A stretch of 64,000 bases of DNA from Nilaparvata lugens. Taxonomy: Eukaryota > Arthropoda > Insecta > Hemiptera > Delphacidae. Every line of letters begins with the position of its first letter. Position 1 is the first letter of the stretch. This document shows positions 1 through 12,153 of this stretch, one piece after another. The translations under genes and the position numbers were made by a program. Where the stretch lies: the NCBI RefSeq assembly GCF_014356525.2, contig NC_052507.1, positions 56,755,621 through 56,819,620 on the forward strand, read 5' to 3'. The notes beneath the pieces were generated by a model. That model did no database searches and had not been told where the DNA came from. It saw only the letters and a program-made list of their open reading frames with translations.

Positions 1-480
1 TGAACTGGAAGAACTGGAACTGAGATATAAAAGAAATGTAATCATACAGATAAGGAACTGCGAAGAAAAGGAAAGATAATATGGTGATCAATGTGGAAAG
101 ACAAAGAAAGAGGATTATTAAACTGGAGGAATAGTAGTTCTACGTTAGAGGATGAAGAAGAAGTAAAAGAATGGAAGATGAAGTAGGTGTAGGAAACTTG
201 AAGGAAATCGGAATGCAGGGTAGATGAGAAAGGATAAACTTGTGAGAAGTAGGAAAATAGAATATGAAAGGATGGCAGAGAGAAATGGGATACGGAAAGG
301 AGATGGTTGAGCAAGAAGTAGGGAATAAGGAAAAATAATAAGAATAATTTACTACAACATTCAGAGCTGAATAGACGATATCGAATCCTTTTCAACGTGG
401 TGGTATATTGGGGTAAGCAGCAATAGTGCCCAATTTGATGCACCGATGTAAAGGGTGCTAGCGGATGACATGACAACTAG
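1..480. repeat. Purine-rich stretch, no gene
   Basis: The plus strand is strongly purine-biased (many GAA, GGA and AAG runs). The long minus-strand open frame here (42-476) is Ser/Phe/Leu-rich, as expected from translating such a tract, and shows no domain. I see no promoter, splice pair or RNA gene. Confidence 0.5.
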
Positions 481-633
481 TTGGGGGTTCATGCTGCCCC
501 CACAATAACCCTCCCTTCACACATTGAGGCAACCCTTTTTTGCAACCCTACCAAACCCTTTCTCACATGACACATTCCACATGATGTCATGAATAGGATC
601 ATTGCATCCTTTCCCACTCTGACATTCACAAAC

Positions 634-765
634 TCCTTCTTCTTCTTCTTCTTCTTCTTCTTCTTCTTCTTCTCCTCCTCCTCCTCCTCCTCCTCCTTCT
701 TCTTCTTCTTCTTCTTCTTCTTCTTCTTCTTCTTCTTCTTCTTCTCCTTCTTCACCTCCTTCTTG
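634..765. repeat. (TTC)n/(TCC)n trinucleotide microsatellite
   Basis: A run of CTT/TTC units is interrupted in the middle (about 673-697) by TCC units and then resumes. The poly-Phe/Ser and poly-Lys/Glu open frames on the two strands are products of the repeat and are not called as genes. Confidence 0.95.
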
Positions 766-799
766 ACAATTTCTTTATTTACAATTTCTTCATTTACAT

Positions 800-2090
800 A
801 GAAAAATCAAAACTGAATTTGTAGAATTGGTTAGATTGGCAAGAATCTAGAGTATCGAACCTTCAGAATGCGAAGTAGATTGCACATGGGAAGAGGAGAA
901 AATTTATTTTTCAGCCCTGTCCTCTTATGTTCTTCTTTTTCCCCTCTCTCTCCCACTCCTTTTTCTCCTCTCACCAAAATCTCCTACTTCTTCTTCTCCT
1001 CTCATAACAAGCTCTGGAATCAATTCTTCAAAAAAAATATTTTCTATTCTGTGTGGAGTTATTATTCTTCTGTCTTCTTGTTGTCATTCATCTTGTAAAC
1101 TGAGGGGGTGTTCCTGCTCTCCTATAATATTTGCTGAAATTATACTACTCAACTTATGTTTGAATCATTGATTGGTTGGGAGCTTATAGTGGATTCGTTC
1201 ATTCTAATGCACAGATTATCATCATTATGTAATTGTCATCTATTCTAGCAACTAGAAACTACGAGCCTGGAACTTCATTGAAAAATACTTTTAAAATTCA
1301 ACGTCAGGTTTATTGATTTCTAAATAGGACGAATTGATAAAAGTCATGTTACATGTCAAATTTTCAAACAGTAATATTGTTTTAAGACAGAAGGCATATT
1401 GCATTTTTAATTTCTACACTTGGGAACTTGCTAACTTGCTGCAACTAAATTCGGGCCTCGGTCATTCTATGTAACTGAATTTTGAGCTATATAACAAAAC
1501 AAACGTTTGGCACTCACCATTTTAACAATATTTAAATTTTACTTTTGAGAACACATTATCCAAAACTCAATGAACTCAGACGTTATGAAACTCACTACAC
1601 TCTACTTAAATTCACGAACACAATTAACCTCTCAATTTCACATCTACTGATTCTATCTTATTCGGACTTGAACTGAATCAAAATTACTGATTACTGAAAA
1701 ACGTTTTAATTTGTCCCTCCGTATGGGTAACAGAGACCCATTCAGAGGAACGAGGCTCGCACAACGTTACATGATGTTTTTCCGGTTACGTCTCCATTCG
1801 TACTGTGGCTTTTTACTGGAAATTATTCCCCCTCCACGAGCATAACTTCCAGTGGAAAAGCCAAAGCTGCAAGGAGGTCAATGCTCGTACAATTTCCAAA
1901 TATGGTGGCTTCTCCGACATGAAATTGAAACTGTATTTGAAAAATGCACGAAAATTGCTTTAATTTCGACAACTAAGCAACAAGTTAGCAAATTCAATAA
2001 ACATGATCAAATATTCTCACACTAAAATCTGAAAGTACGAATCAAAGTTCATTCCAGTTCAAAAACCTGAAAAATAAGACACACAAAAAA
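800..2090. other. AT-rich DNA without recognisable gene
   Basis: No supported coding region. The only structure seen is the inverted repeat at 1805-1863 listed separately. A short pyrimidine-rich patch lies at about 915-1000. Confidence 0.5.
1805..1863. repeat. Short inverted repeat (possible small MITE)
   Basis: Left arm 1805-1826 and right arm 1842-1863 are reverse complements at about 20 of 22 positions (core GGCTTTTTACTGGAA against TTCCAGTGGAAAAGCC), separated by about 15 bases. It is too short to assign to a family. Confidence 0.6.
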
Positions 2091-2094
2091 ACTA

Positions 2095-2580
2095 CAATAT
2101 ACCCACTCAATTTCACACTATTACAATCTTTCATCTTCTTTCATTTCCCTTATTTTTTCTTCCAATACCCTTGAACTCCGCTCTCCACTCCACGATATCC
2201 ATACTCAAATACTATCAACTCAATTTTAGACGTTGTATAGTCATTATCTCCTCCTATCCTTCTAACTGTTCATTTCATATTCCTCCATCCTCCTTACTCT
2301 CTATTTCTCCCACTCTCTTCATTAAGTGGTTCAACACTTCCCACATCCACCTTCTCCCTCCTTTCAATCGCTCTCCATTTTTCTCTCTATTTTCTTTATT
2401 TTTTTTTTCTCTTTTCTCTTCATTCTTCTTTCTCATTCACTTCTCCTCCTTCCAACATAGTCTCCTCCTTTTTCTTCTTGTTCACTTTCCCAAATCCTTG
2501 TCTCAGCTTCCCCATTCCATGATGTCACGTATATCACCGGCTGTAACCAGATCCATCCGAGAGCTTTCAGCTTTCTAGCT
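2095..2580. repeat. Polypyrimidine-rich tract
   Basis: The plus strand is dominated by C and T (TTCTTTCAT, CTCCTCC and long T runs). A Ser/Phe/Leu-rich open frame crosses it (2171-2578), but composition explains it. No splice or promoter signals support a gene. Confidence 0.55.
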
Positions 2581-2585
2581 TTCTT

Positions 2586-2684
2586 CAGTGAGCTCCACTT
2601 CAAACTGACAGCACTCCTCATGAATATATCGTCAATACTTACCATTCAATCAATGCTGACAGTAAACAGTGAATCTCGCTATAG
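2586..2684. mobile_element. Fold-back MITE, family S, copy 1
   Basis: A ~100 bp palindromic unit. The left arm reads CACTTCAAACTGACAGCA, then a short loop containing ATGAATAT...CAATAC, and the right arm reads CAATGCTGACAGT...GTGAATCTCGCTATAG. The same arms recur in at least eight other places in the window, so this is a dispersed family of very short non-autonomous elements with no coding capacity. Confidence 0.75.
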
Positions 2685-2699
2685 CTTTCTCGTTTTTTG

Positions 2700-3740
2700 T
2701 GTGACGAAAATGTCGATTTCTCCCTCATCTAATAAAACTTTTATACCGTTCAATTTTGTCGGTAAGAGCGTCATCAATCCTTTTCCTTTCCTCTCTCTAT
2801 CTAATTCCAGTTCCTCTTCTTCTCTTCTCCTTTTTCACATCTCTTTTTTCTCTTCTTTCCACCGATATCAGTGCAGTCAATTTGAGCTGGGAGATCTATG
2901 TCTTTATTTGATGTCAGTTTTTTCATGTCAATCCATAGTCCCTGTGGTTGTATCTGTGTGGCACAACCTCCTTACTGAAATTAATTCCAATTGAAATCTA
3001 CTTGTTAAAACCTATATTGCGTATACAGCACTGAAATGTATAATCCAGATGTCTTCTTCATTGTATTATGAAACTTTATCATTCTATTGGTATGTTAAAC
3101 CTCTATGCATAAATTACATAATACTTGTGGCAAAATTTACAAAATGTTATAGATTTTTGTTCAGTAGTACTGAATAGTATTGATATCATAAAGATCTTGT
3201 CAGAGCGGTAGTTTTAAATAGTATATTTCGCACCTAGGGCCGAAAATGAGACTTTTCCGGCCCGAAATCGGTTTTCAAGTCCGAGGCCGTGGGCCGAGGA
3301 CAAGAAAAGATTGAGAGCCTGAAACACATTTTTTCCCGTGGTGTGAACGCTATTTCCGCCACACAGAAAAATAAAACAATATATAGAGTATATATATGAG
3401 AATAATTTGTCATTAGGCACTTCCGAAAGCAAAACTGGAGGGTCATAGCTCTAGCAAATCTGAGGTAATCTGAATATCAGGAAGTTGTCCAAGTATTTTT
3501 ATTTTTTATTCTGATTTGTCTAAATAACCTGAAATATCATGTTCAATATTATGTTTCAATGTGGAAGGTTGAGTTTATACTTTTCTATTTTTTCAAATGA
3601 CAATAAGATGATATTATTATAAATGTTTTGATTCTTAAATAATAAACACAAATGATGGAAAGTTTTTTGATTAGCTTTTTTAGCACACTTGAAATTTGGC
3701 CAATCTGAATATCAACGTCAACAATGATTGTTGTCGTCGA
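2700..3740. other. AT-rich DNA without recognisable gene
   Basis: No supported gene. It contains one GC-richer island at about 3231-3345 with a GGGCCG...CGGCCC motif, a related copy of which lies at 4203. Two overlapping minus-strand frames of about 70 codons (3214-3446) show no domain. Confidence 0.45.
3231..3265. repeat. Short GGGCCG...CGGCCC repeat, copy 1
   Basis: CCTAGGGCCG, then an A-rich spacer, then TTTTCCGGCCC. A close relative is present in the same orientation at 4203-4235. Each copy is itself partly palindromic. Confidence 0.5.
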
Positions 3741-3744
3741 CTGC

Positions 3745-4165
3745 GGGAGTTTAGGTTAGAAGTTCTATCCTACTGAAAATCGAATTTGAATAGTTCATAA
3801 TATATCTCATCTGTATTTCAATCATCCAAATGAAATGATAGTATCTTATTGCAGAATACTTTATCCAATTCTAGAAGCATAAACTGATTCCGTTTCATAA
3901 ACTATTTGTAAAAACGTTCAGCACCAAGGATATTGCCCAAGTAGTTCCAAAATTATCCACCAGGTTTCGTGATAAACGCAGTACTAAGAGGTTAGAGGTT
4001 AGATTCTATTATACTCTGGAAATTGAATTTGAATAGTTTGTAATATCTTATTTGTATTCCATTCATCAAAATAAAATGATAGTATCTTATTGCAAAATAC
4101 TTTATTCAGTTTTAGAAGCATAAACTGATTTCGTTTCATAAACTATTTTGTGAACACTTTCATAT
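3745..4165. repeat. Direct duplication of a ~180 bp segment
   Basis: The segment 3745-3925 recurs at about 3990-4165 with a 240 bp offset. Shared blocks include GATAGTATCTTATTGCA (near 3838 and 4078), GAATTTGAATAGTT and AGAAGCATAAACTGATT. The copies differ at scattered bases, so the duplication is not recent. Neither copy codes for anything recognisable. Confidence 0.8.
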
Positions 4166-4202
4166 CAAATCAGAATCAGCTGACTTCAAGGTTATTTCAC
4201 AG

Positions 4203-4235
4203 CCCTAGGGCCGTAAAGATTTTACCGGCCTGGTC
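4203..4235. repeat. Short GGGCCG...CGGCC repeat, copy 2
   Basis: CCCTAGGGCCGTAAAGATTT followed by ACCGGCCTGG. It resembles the 3231 copy in the same orientation about 970 bp away. Confidence 0.45.
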
Positions 4236-4694
4236 AGAAAACAATCACTTACGGCCTCCATATATGTCGCAAGAAAACCAGCTCATTACATCCAAGTGGG
4301 GCGAAAAAATAAATAGTCCAACATTTATTTTTTATTCAAACTATGAATATCATGAATTGCCATAATCATAACCATACTTCACAATTCATTATTATTATCA
4401 TCCTCGTGATAATAATTATTATCACTATGAATCATCAACTTCGTCACTCCTAGAAACATTTACCTCTATGTCCTATTCTGCTTCATCAGGAACTTCAAGT
4501 CCCTAAATCTTCTTATTATCACTATCCGTTCCATTCAACTACATTTGTAACATTCAAGCAGTCTTCCCCGTCCTCGTTTCAACATTAAACATCGTAATTC
4601 AATACGAAACAGATCAATGAAAAAACTCGTTGCGTCAATACTCGCGTGCGGTCTCTCCATACCCCAAGCCGTGACCAGAAACTTAAGACTTTAA

Positions 4695-5395
4695 AATTAC
4701 AATATTGGGGACCGAGCTACGCTCTGGAGTACAAGAGCATGAAAAAAATTATTAATTTTCTAATAAGAGAAATTTTTTAAGAGAGAAGAAATTATAATAA
4801 CATTTATACAGAGATGTTCTATCTAATAACAGTAAATTGAGATTAATTCCCAAAGGAATGCGAGAATTTCCCCCACAAAGGCCCAGTTGCACAAAAGCCG
4901 GTTAAACTTTAATCCTGATTAACTTCACGTGAACCAAATCAGAGAAGACTATTTCAAAAAGATGGATCCACTGGAATTCATCAGGAATGAAAATAACCCG
5001 GCTTTTTCGCAACCGGCACTAAGTACCTGATTGAATGATTATAAAGGTTGAACAGCTGAGTCATTATTTTGACACAGTCCCACACACATGAACTCGCTCA
5101 CTCACTTCATCACCAACAGACGACGAAATAATTATTATTATTAGCTGTTTTTCCAAGGATGAATAATAATTATCCTTTTAATGTCGTTCAGCAAGTTTTC
5201 CCAGGGATGAGACCTAGTGCAATCGAATCTTTATATTATTAACGTACTATGTTCTGAATTTCGTGAGAATCGTTAGAGCCGTTTTAGAGATCCGGTGAAA
5301 TATAAACATATAAACATCCAAACATATAAACATCTAAACATATAAACATACAAACAGATCTTGCTCGTTTAATAGTTTAGGATTCAATAATCTCT
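4695..5395 (+). repeat. Dispersed repeat P, copy 1
   Basis: It begins near GGGGACCGAGCTACGCTCTGG and ends with a block reading GAGACCTAGTGCAATCGAAT ... TTTCGTGAGAATCGTTAGAG followed by a run of ATAAACAT units. The same blocks occur in the same order in reverse orientation at 9130-9865. The AAACATATAAACAT tail resembles the simple-repeat 3' end of a retrotransposon, but no reverse transcriptase is visible. A separate MITE (4876-5035) sits inside this copy. Confidence 0.7.
4876..5035. mobile_element. Fold-back MITE with GTTGCACAAAAGCCGG-type ends
   Basis: The left end CCAGTTGCACAAAAGCCGGTTA and the reverse complement of the right end (GCCGGTTGCGAAAAAGCCGGGTTA) pair. Inner blocks also pair (ATCCTGATTAA against TTCATCAGGA). 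The total is about 160 bp with no coding capacity. It lies within repeat P copy 1. Confidence 0.65.
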
Positions 5396-5399
5396 AATC

Positions 5400-6120
5400 A
5401 TATGTTATACATTCTTTTCGCTCTGATAGCAATAACCTAGATTATTTGTATCTGGTGATGATCAATCGAGAGTCATTCGCAGTTCCAAGGCCATACTGTG
5501 AGGCCAACGATAATTAAACACAGAGTTAAAGCGTCTGGAAAGTGTTATTTCAATTATAATCTTCAACACCTCGAATTTTCTTTTAGGATATTAAGCATAT
5601 TATCTTAGGAATCTGTAGTTTTGGGTGTTAAGATATCATAGACAATTTTATAGTGGAGATAATTCACTGAATAACATGCCATTGGAAGATTAACGACAAC
5701 GACTTTGTCCACATATTCTATTGGAATTAATAATTATTCTTCGAAGAATGTAAAGAAGAGCTGAAACAATAGCCTACTGAGTTTTATCGTCTGAATAAAA
5801 TACCTAAGCAGTCTTAATACGAAAGAAATGAAACTGATTGGAAAAAAGTTGATGATGATGGTGTAATAAAAGCAGATTACACAAAGGAAATAACATTATA
5901 GCCATAGATATGATTCTTTTGCTAATGAGAAACTTTGGGTCATAACACACGAAAGATAAAACACAGAAAAAAGAATATCATGAGAGAAGATTACTGAGAG
6001 ATTAAAAGAGAGAATAGGCTAAGAAAAAATTCATTGGAGACTTTCAACTCACCTTTAAAATAACATAAATGCCCATTCTACACAAATCCTAAGAGTTTCA
6101 GAGGGATGGTATATATTGTG
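5400..6120. other. AT-rich DNA without recognisable gene
   Basis: No supported coding frame, RNA gene or repeat. Confidence 0.4.
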
Positions 6121-6125
6121 AGATT

Positions 6126-6212
6126 CTCATGAACTGTCAGCATACCTTCGAAATAACATCAATGATCCCCATTCATCCAACGGTGACACTCCTGGAGTGA
6201 GTCTCACTTCAA
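6126..6212. mobile_element. Fold-back MITE, family S, copy 2 (diverged)
   Basis: GAACTGTCAGCATACCTTCGAAATAACATCAATGAT...CATCCAACGGTGACACTCC...GAGTCTCACTTC has the family order: left arm, ATCAAT loop, right arm. The arms are more mismatched than in other copies. Confidence 0.55.
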
Positions 6213-6219
6213 TCGAAAC

Positions 6220-7470
6220 AAAGTGATCCAATCGCATTTTATAACGAGTCAAATCGCAACGACAGACATTAAAAAACGACATCGAACAAATCTTCCACTC
6301 AAAATTCTCGACACAGAATTCCCGCTGCAGGGTCGATAAAATATAAAAGTCGACCAAAAAAGTCGATAAAAAGCATTGAAGTAATCACTGCAGCGCGGCA
6401 ACTTCAGGGAAGAGCAACAACTTTTATAACTGACATAAAACTTTGTCATTGTTTGTCAAAGATATGGGACAAGGGCGGAAATAATGCTTCTGTAGAGTTG
6501 TTATCAATGGTTTTTGTTCACTCTACAATGAAAAACAAGGGAAAACCTGGTGAGAGAGCGGAAAAGTGACCTGAACAGAATAAATAGCTAAGGTTTATTT
6601 GATGAGAGATTGCGCATTCCACGTTGGAATGGATGCGCACTTTCTACGGTACAGACAGTGGTGAAATTTATTATAATTGCTCACTGATGTAACATAACTG
6701 TTGTTCCACAAACTGCTTTTAAAATTGAATGAAGTACAGTATATTGTCACACTTTTGATAGATGTGAGGTGAAGCATTGCTAGAGGTATACTATGAATAC
6801 ATTATTTTTGTACTCGTATAGAATTTAATTTGAATTTTTTAATAATAATACAATATTTTCTATCTCTCATTCTCATAGATACAAAGGGAGAATACATAGA
6901 GTAGAACAAAATTTGGTATGAGAAGAAAAAATATAAAAACTCAAAAATTGCATTAAACAATAATTTTGAGTTGATAGCTTCATGAATTATCAATCATCAA
7001 TTTAGTTCTTCATTATACATAAAGTATTAATTTATTTTATACCATTGTTTATCCTATAGTAGCATGATCATTCTTAATATTGAATTATCCATTTTTGAAG
7101 TTTTGATTTGATTTCTTCGATTTACATTTCAAAGTTCACAATTTTTAACTCATTGTTTGGATATGAGACCTGGAACAGTGGAGAGAACTGAATATTATAA
7201 CAAATTTATCTGTTGAAGGAAGGATTAGAGGAAAAAGCTCGTAGATTGGCTATTCAGGTAGAGAAAGAATTAACATGTTGGAAGAATAAATTACATGTGA
7301 CACCATTGAAAGGTAAATGCGAACGTTAGGCTATAAAGGCTATAACATTAGGCTTGGATTGTTCAATCTGGGTTCAAATTCAAATTCAAATGATCTTTAT
7401 TCACAAAAAAAGGTAATACAGCAGCAGAAACATTAGATAAATAGTGAATATTTATGTTATATTTAGTTTA
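6220..7470. other. AT-rich DNA without recognisable gene
   Basis: Short frames of about 60-75 codons overlap on the minus strand, without domains or signal features. No repeat family was recognised. Confidence 0.4.
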
Positions 7471-7474
7471 TATT

Positions 7475-8299
<825 letters not shown>

Positions 8300-8300
<1 letters not shown>

Positions 8301-8530
8301 CATTTGCCTACGTTTCCGAATCATAACCGAACAACGAACGTAACAGAGTTTGCAGCGAACCGTTGCGAAGCAAAGAGTCGCGCAACTCGACAGAAGGATC
8401 AAACAGTTCAACAGTTCTACAAAGCAGAGCAGAGGATTTGCGAATAATTAGAAGCGCAAATAGTGAGCGGAACTTATAAATCCCGTTGCGAAGTTGCTCC
8501 GCTAAGCTCGCTTCTTATGTGATCCTTGTT
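8300..8530. other. CpG-richer island
   Basis: This stretch has clearly more CG dinucleotides than its surroundings (AACGAACGTAAC, GTTGCGAAGCAAAGAGTCGCG, CCGTTGCGAAGTTGCTCCGC). It also contains partly inverted GTTGCGAAG / CTTCGCAAC elements. It could be a promoter or 5' exon of a host gene or part of an old element; nothing decides between these. Confidence 0.3.
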
Positions 8531-8640
8531 CTGTCTCTGTGCAGCGAATGTGATCTCTTCTGCCATCACTTCTGAGAGATTCACTTCAAACTGTTGGCAT
8601 ATGGGTTGCGTGGAAACATTGATGATGTCAGATAAGTGAT

Positions 8641-8757
8641 AGTGACAGTTTTAAGTGAATCTCACTAGTGACTGATCTGCTCAAAGTGTCAGCATTGGTT
8701 GAGTTGAAAGTATTAATGTTGTTTATGAGGTACACTGACATACTTTAATGATTCTCA
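8641..8757. mobile_element. Fold-back MITE, family S, copy 3 (rearranged)
   Basis: It contains GACAGTTTTAAGTGAATCTC, then AAAGTGTCAGCATTGGTTGA ... TATTAATGTTG ... ACACTGACATACTTTAATGATTCTC. The second half has the normal family order. The first half looks like an extra arm, suggesting two overlapping copies or a rearrangement. Confidence 0.6.
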
Positions 8758-9129
8758 GAAGTGGCTGTGTGTGCTGAGTGAACTTGTTGAGTCTCAATGT
8801 GAGAATTTGAGTTTGAGCAGGAACAGGATTGATTGAGAGGATGACGGGAAGTGGTTGAGAGGATGATAAGAAGGAGAAGAGATGAGAATGAGGGAAAAGT
8901 GAAAATGGTTGAGGGAGAATAGAGCAAACCAATGGTTTCCAAGAAAACCGATTTTGAATTGTACAATAAATTTTACATGGATTACCGGGGATATAATTTA
9001 AAAATACCTGGTTTTCTATCTCCGAGGAACAATATTTTTTCCTGTTGGTTTCTGACTATCGTACTTAGGACATTGAATAAAATCACAGACAATGTTTTAT
9101 CCCATTATATTAAACAAGCGATTCCTGTA

Positions 9130-9865
9130 TATATCTATATAAATATGGTTATGTGATTATCTGGTTATCTGGTTATGTGGTTATATGGTTGTATGGGTAT
9201 ATATTCATGTTCAACGGATCTCGAAAACGACTCCAACGATTCTCACGAAATTTGAAACAAAGTAGGTTTATGATATGAAGATTCGATTGCACTAGGTCTC
9301 AACCCTTGGATAGCTCGCTGAAGGACATTAAAAGGATGAATACGTCCTTGAAAAAACAGCTGGAAATTTTGTCGTCTGTCGAGAGTCAACGAGTGCATCT
9401 GTGTGGGATCATCCAGCTGACATCACGAGAAGAAAAATTCAGCAAGAGAAACTTTTTTCCGTTTATTTCTCTTTTTTTAGAAAACATGTTCACTTCAGAA
9501 ATTCCAAAATAGTAACTAGATGCTGTTAGTGTAGAATAGTACATAGTATATTAACAAATATTGTAGCAAACATAGTAAATCGAACTCATAGTATATCTAT
9601 TTGTAATTGATGATGTGTTTGTTTTTTGAAGTTTAAATTGTTATTTTGATGAGTGATAGTAGCTCAACCTATATTTTGATTTTGACTGTAGTATAAATTT
9701 GAAAAGGGACACTTTCATGCATAAGCCTGTTGTGCCTTCTCATATAACTGTAAAAATGATTGTACGACTGAGAAAATGAATAAATGAATATAAACTATAA
9801 ATTCAATCATACGTTACAAATTTTTTATGCTACACTCCAGAGCAAAGCTTGGTCCCCCGATATTC
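9130..9865 (-). repeat. Dispersed repeat P, copy 2 (inverted)
   Basis: Read on the minus strand it gives GGGGGACCAAGCTTTGCTCTGGAGT (near 9840-9863), then CAGACGACAAAATT, then GAGACCTAGTGCAATCGAAT (9280-9300), then TTTCGTGAGAATCGTTGGAG and an ATAACCACATAACC tail. This is the same order as copy 1 at 4695-5395. The tails differ in unit (ACAT against ACCAGATA/ACCATATA), as expected of a variable simple-repeat 3' end. Confidence 0.7.
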
Positions 9866-9869
9866 TATA

Positions 9870-12150
9870 ATAAAATCTACTACTAATTTTTTTTTCAGGA
9901 ACTGTTGGTTCATAAATACCGTACTTGAACTTTGAATAACATCACAGACAAACTTTTATATCTGTGATAAGATCTACCACTAATCAGTCTTGTCTCTTCC
10001 AGGAGAAACAACATCCTTCATCAAGGCTGTTAATCTTCAGAGTTTGTTCCAAGAGCAGCTGGAATCCCATTCTCAAATAAGAATAACTTTCTCCTAATTG
10101 TATTTGTCCAAATACTTGAATACTCCAGAATTAGGAAGAATGATCTACCATATTTTCATTGTATTTCGCAGGAGAAACACCAGCCGCAATGCAACACGGG
10201 GGCAGTGGTCGCAGCCGGTCAGTCAGGCTGACTCACATGATCGTGCAGCTGGGTGTGTCATGGCTCGTCATCAACGTCAGGTGACCCAACTGATGCGTCA
10301 CTCTCTCCCCCTCCCCCCACAATCATCACACTCTATAATACAACTAAATGTCTGTGTCATCATCACCATCATCATCATCATCATCACTTGTCACGTGGAA
10401 TGGAGGATTTAGAGGAAGGTGAGTTTGGTTGAATCCAATAATATTGTTTTTAGACAGGTTGAAGGAATTTTTGAATGAGATGCTTTGAGATACAATGTAT
10501 CAGATAGATTTGTATTAGATGCTTTTGAAAATGGAGATGATGTTGAGCTCTATCAATAGTACAATGTTTAAAATGTATTATCGTATCTTATCGGTTCTAT
10601 CCCACCAAACGCATTCCCTCAAGTCAATGCTATTCTTCATAGTCCAGTCTTGAAATTCATTCCATTACTCACACAAGCTAGTGCAGTGCACAGTCATGTG
10701 GGCATCACCCACAGCAAGAAAAATTTAAATAAATTATTGCAAATGGAATAAAAATTGAAATCATGATTTCTATAGTCTTGATAAACTAGAAAAATATATT
10801 CAAAAATTCCATAAACCTAGTACAGTATTTAGAGGACAAAAATATACAGTGGCAGATAAAAGGCTGTTTCAATAATAATATAAGTGCCATAATCCTATTG
10901 CCATGAATTCAATAGCAATTCACTCATTCATCCAACCTTTATTCATCATTCATTAAGTGATGAATACCAGATAATGATAATTATTACAGTTCATAGTTAA
11001 TTCGGATTCTATTCTACTCCATCATCAAAGTGGAGTAGTGTACATACGTTCTCATGGCACTTGATGTACTTGGCAAATTACAAGCAGGGAAACAAAATTT
11101 AGCGTGTTTCAAATTGCAATATGTCTAGAGCCTTAGAGTTATTTACAGTCATAAATCAACATCGTACTGTGGTAATGATAACGCGAGTAACAACATTTGG
11201 AACGATAGAAAACTTATCTGTATACAATGGTCAAACCAATACCAGTACAACGTTCTCTTAAATAAACTGAATGAGATCAGTCTCATTTGTACTCATAACC
11301 ATATCATGAGTTCATTATTGGAATTATTATCCAAACTTTTTTAGAATTGGCTAGTGATGAAAGTTAAATCAAGTAGGAGTTTAGTGGACGAAAATGAACA
11401 CAGACTCATGTTAGTTGAAAACTGAACATTCTATTTATCTCTTTTCTGTATAGGGCTACTTTTTAAATGGCATCAATGTCCGAAACATGTTGTGATTAGG
11501 TAATTCATGAAGGGTACTGAGATTATATTTTTCTTTCTATTTCTGAACATTCTACATTGATAGATAAACTGATGTTACTCATTCGGTAGAGAAATACTTA
11601 GAAAATCTCAATAGGTAGGTATGAAAGATTCAGAACAGGAAATAATGAATAAGAAAGACATGTCTTGCTTACTCTTGTCAAAGTATCTTGTAATCTAGAC
11701 GAATAAATTGAATACCTATATGTGAACCACACATCAAAATAAATTTCAAACCAAGTTTTAGAGATACTATTACAAACAACGATCAGTATTATTTCTCTAC
11801 AGGAAAAATTGGGAACCAATTCCATATTATTATAGATTGTGGATGATCCCTTGTTCAATTAGAGTATTAATGCCTCATCACACTGAAACGAATAAACATC
11901 AGCCAACATTTTCCATGCTTTCCACGATCGGGAAACTCCAATGAGGAAACTCCTATTAAAACAATGATCGCATAGCTGATAGCTAGAACGCTTCACATCC
12001 AGATATTTTCCCATTGTTGCATTCTGATGCATCAAATGCACTGTTATTATTATCCCTTGCATTTGAACCACTGAAGTTGGAAATGCACTGGATGCAATCA
12101 TGATAATCACCCATTACTTTTCAACCAGAGATTAAACGTGATAGTTCACC
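9870..12150. other. AT-rich DNA without recognisable gene
   Basis: Frames up to 104 codons (10098-10412) have no domain and contain a CATCATCAT run. A short (ATC)n patch lies at about 10360-10385. No RNA gene was seen. Confidence 0.4.
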
Positions 12151-12153
12151 CAA

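Noticed and set aside
42..476. 144-codon minus-strand frame
   Set aside because: Ser/Phe/Leu composition is explained by the purine-rich plus strand; no recognisable family.
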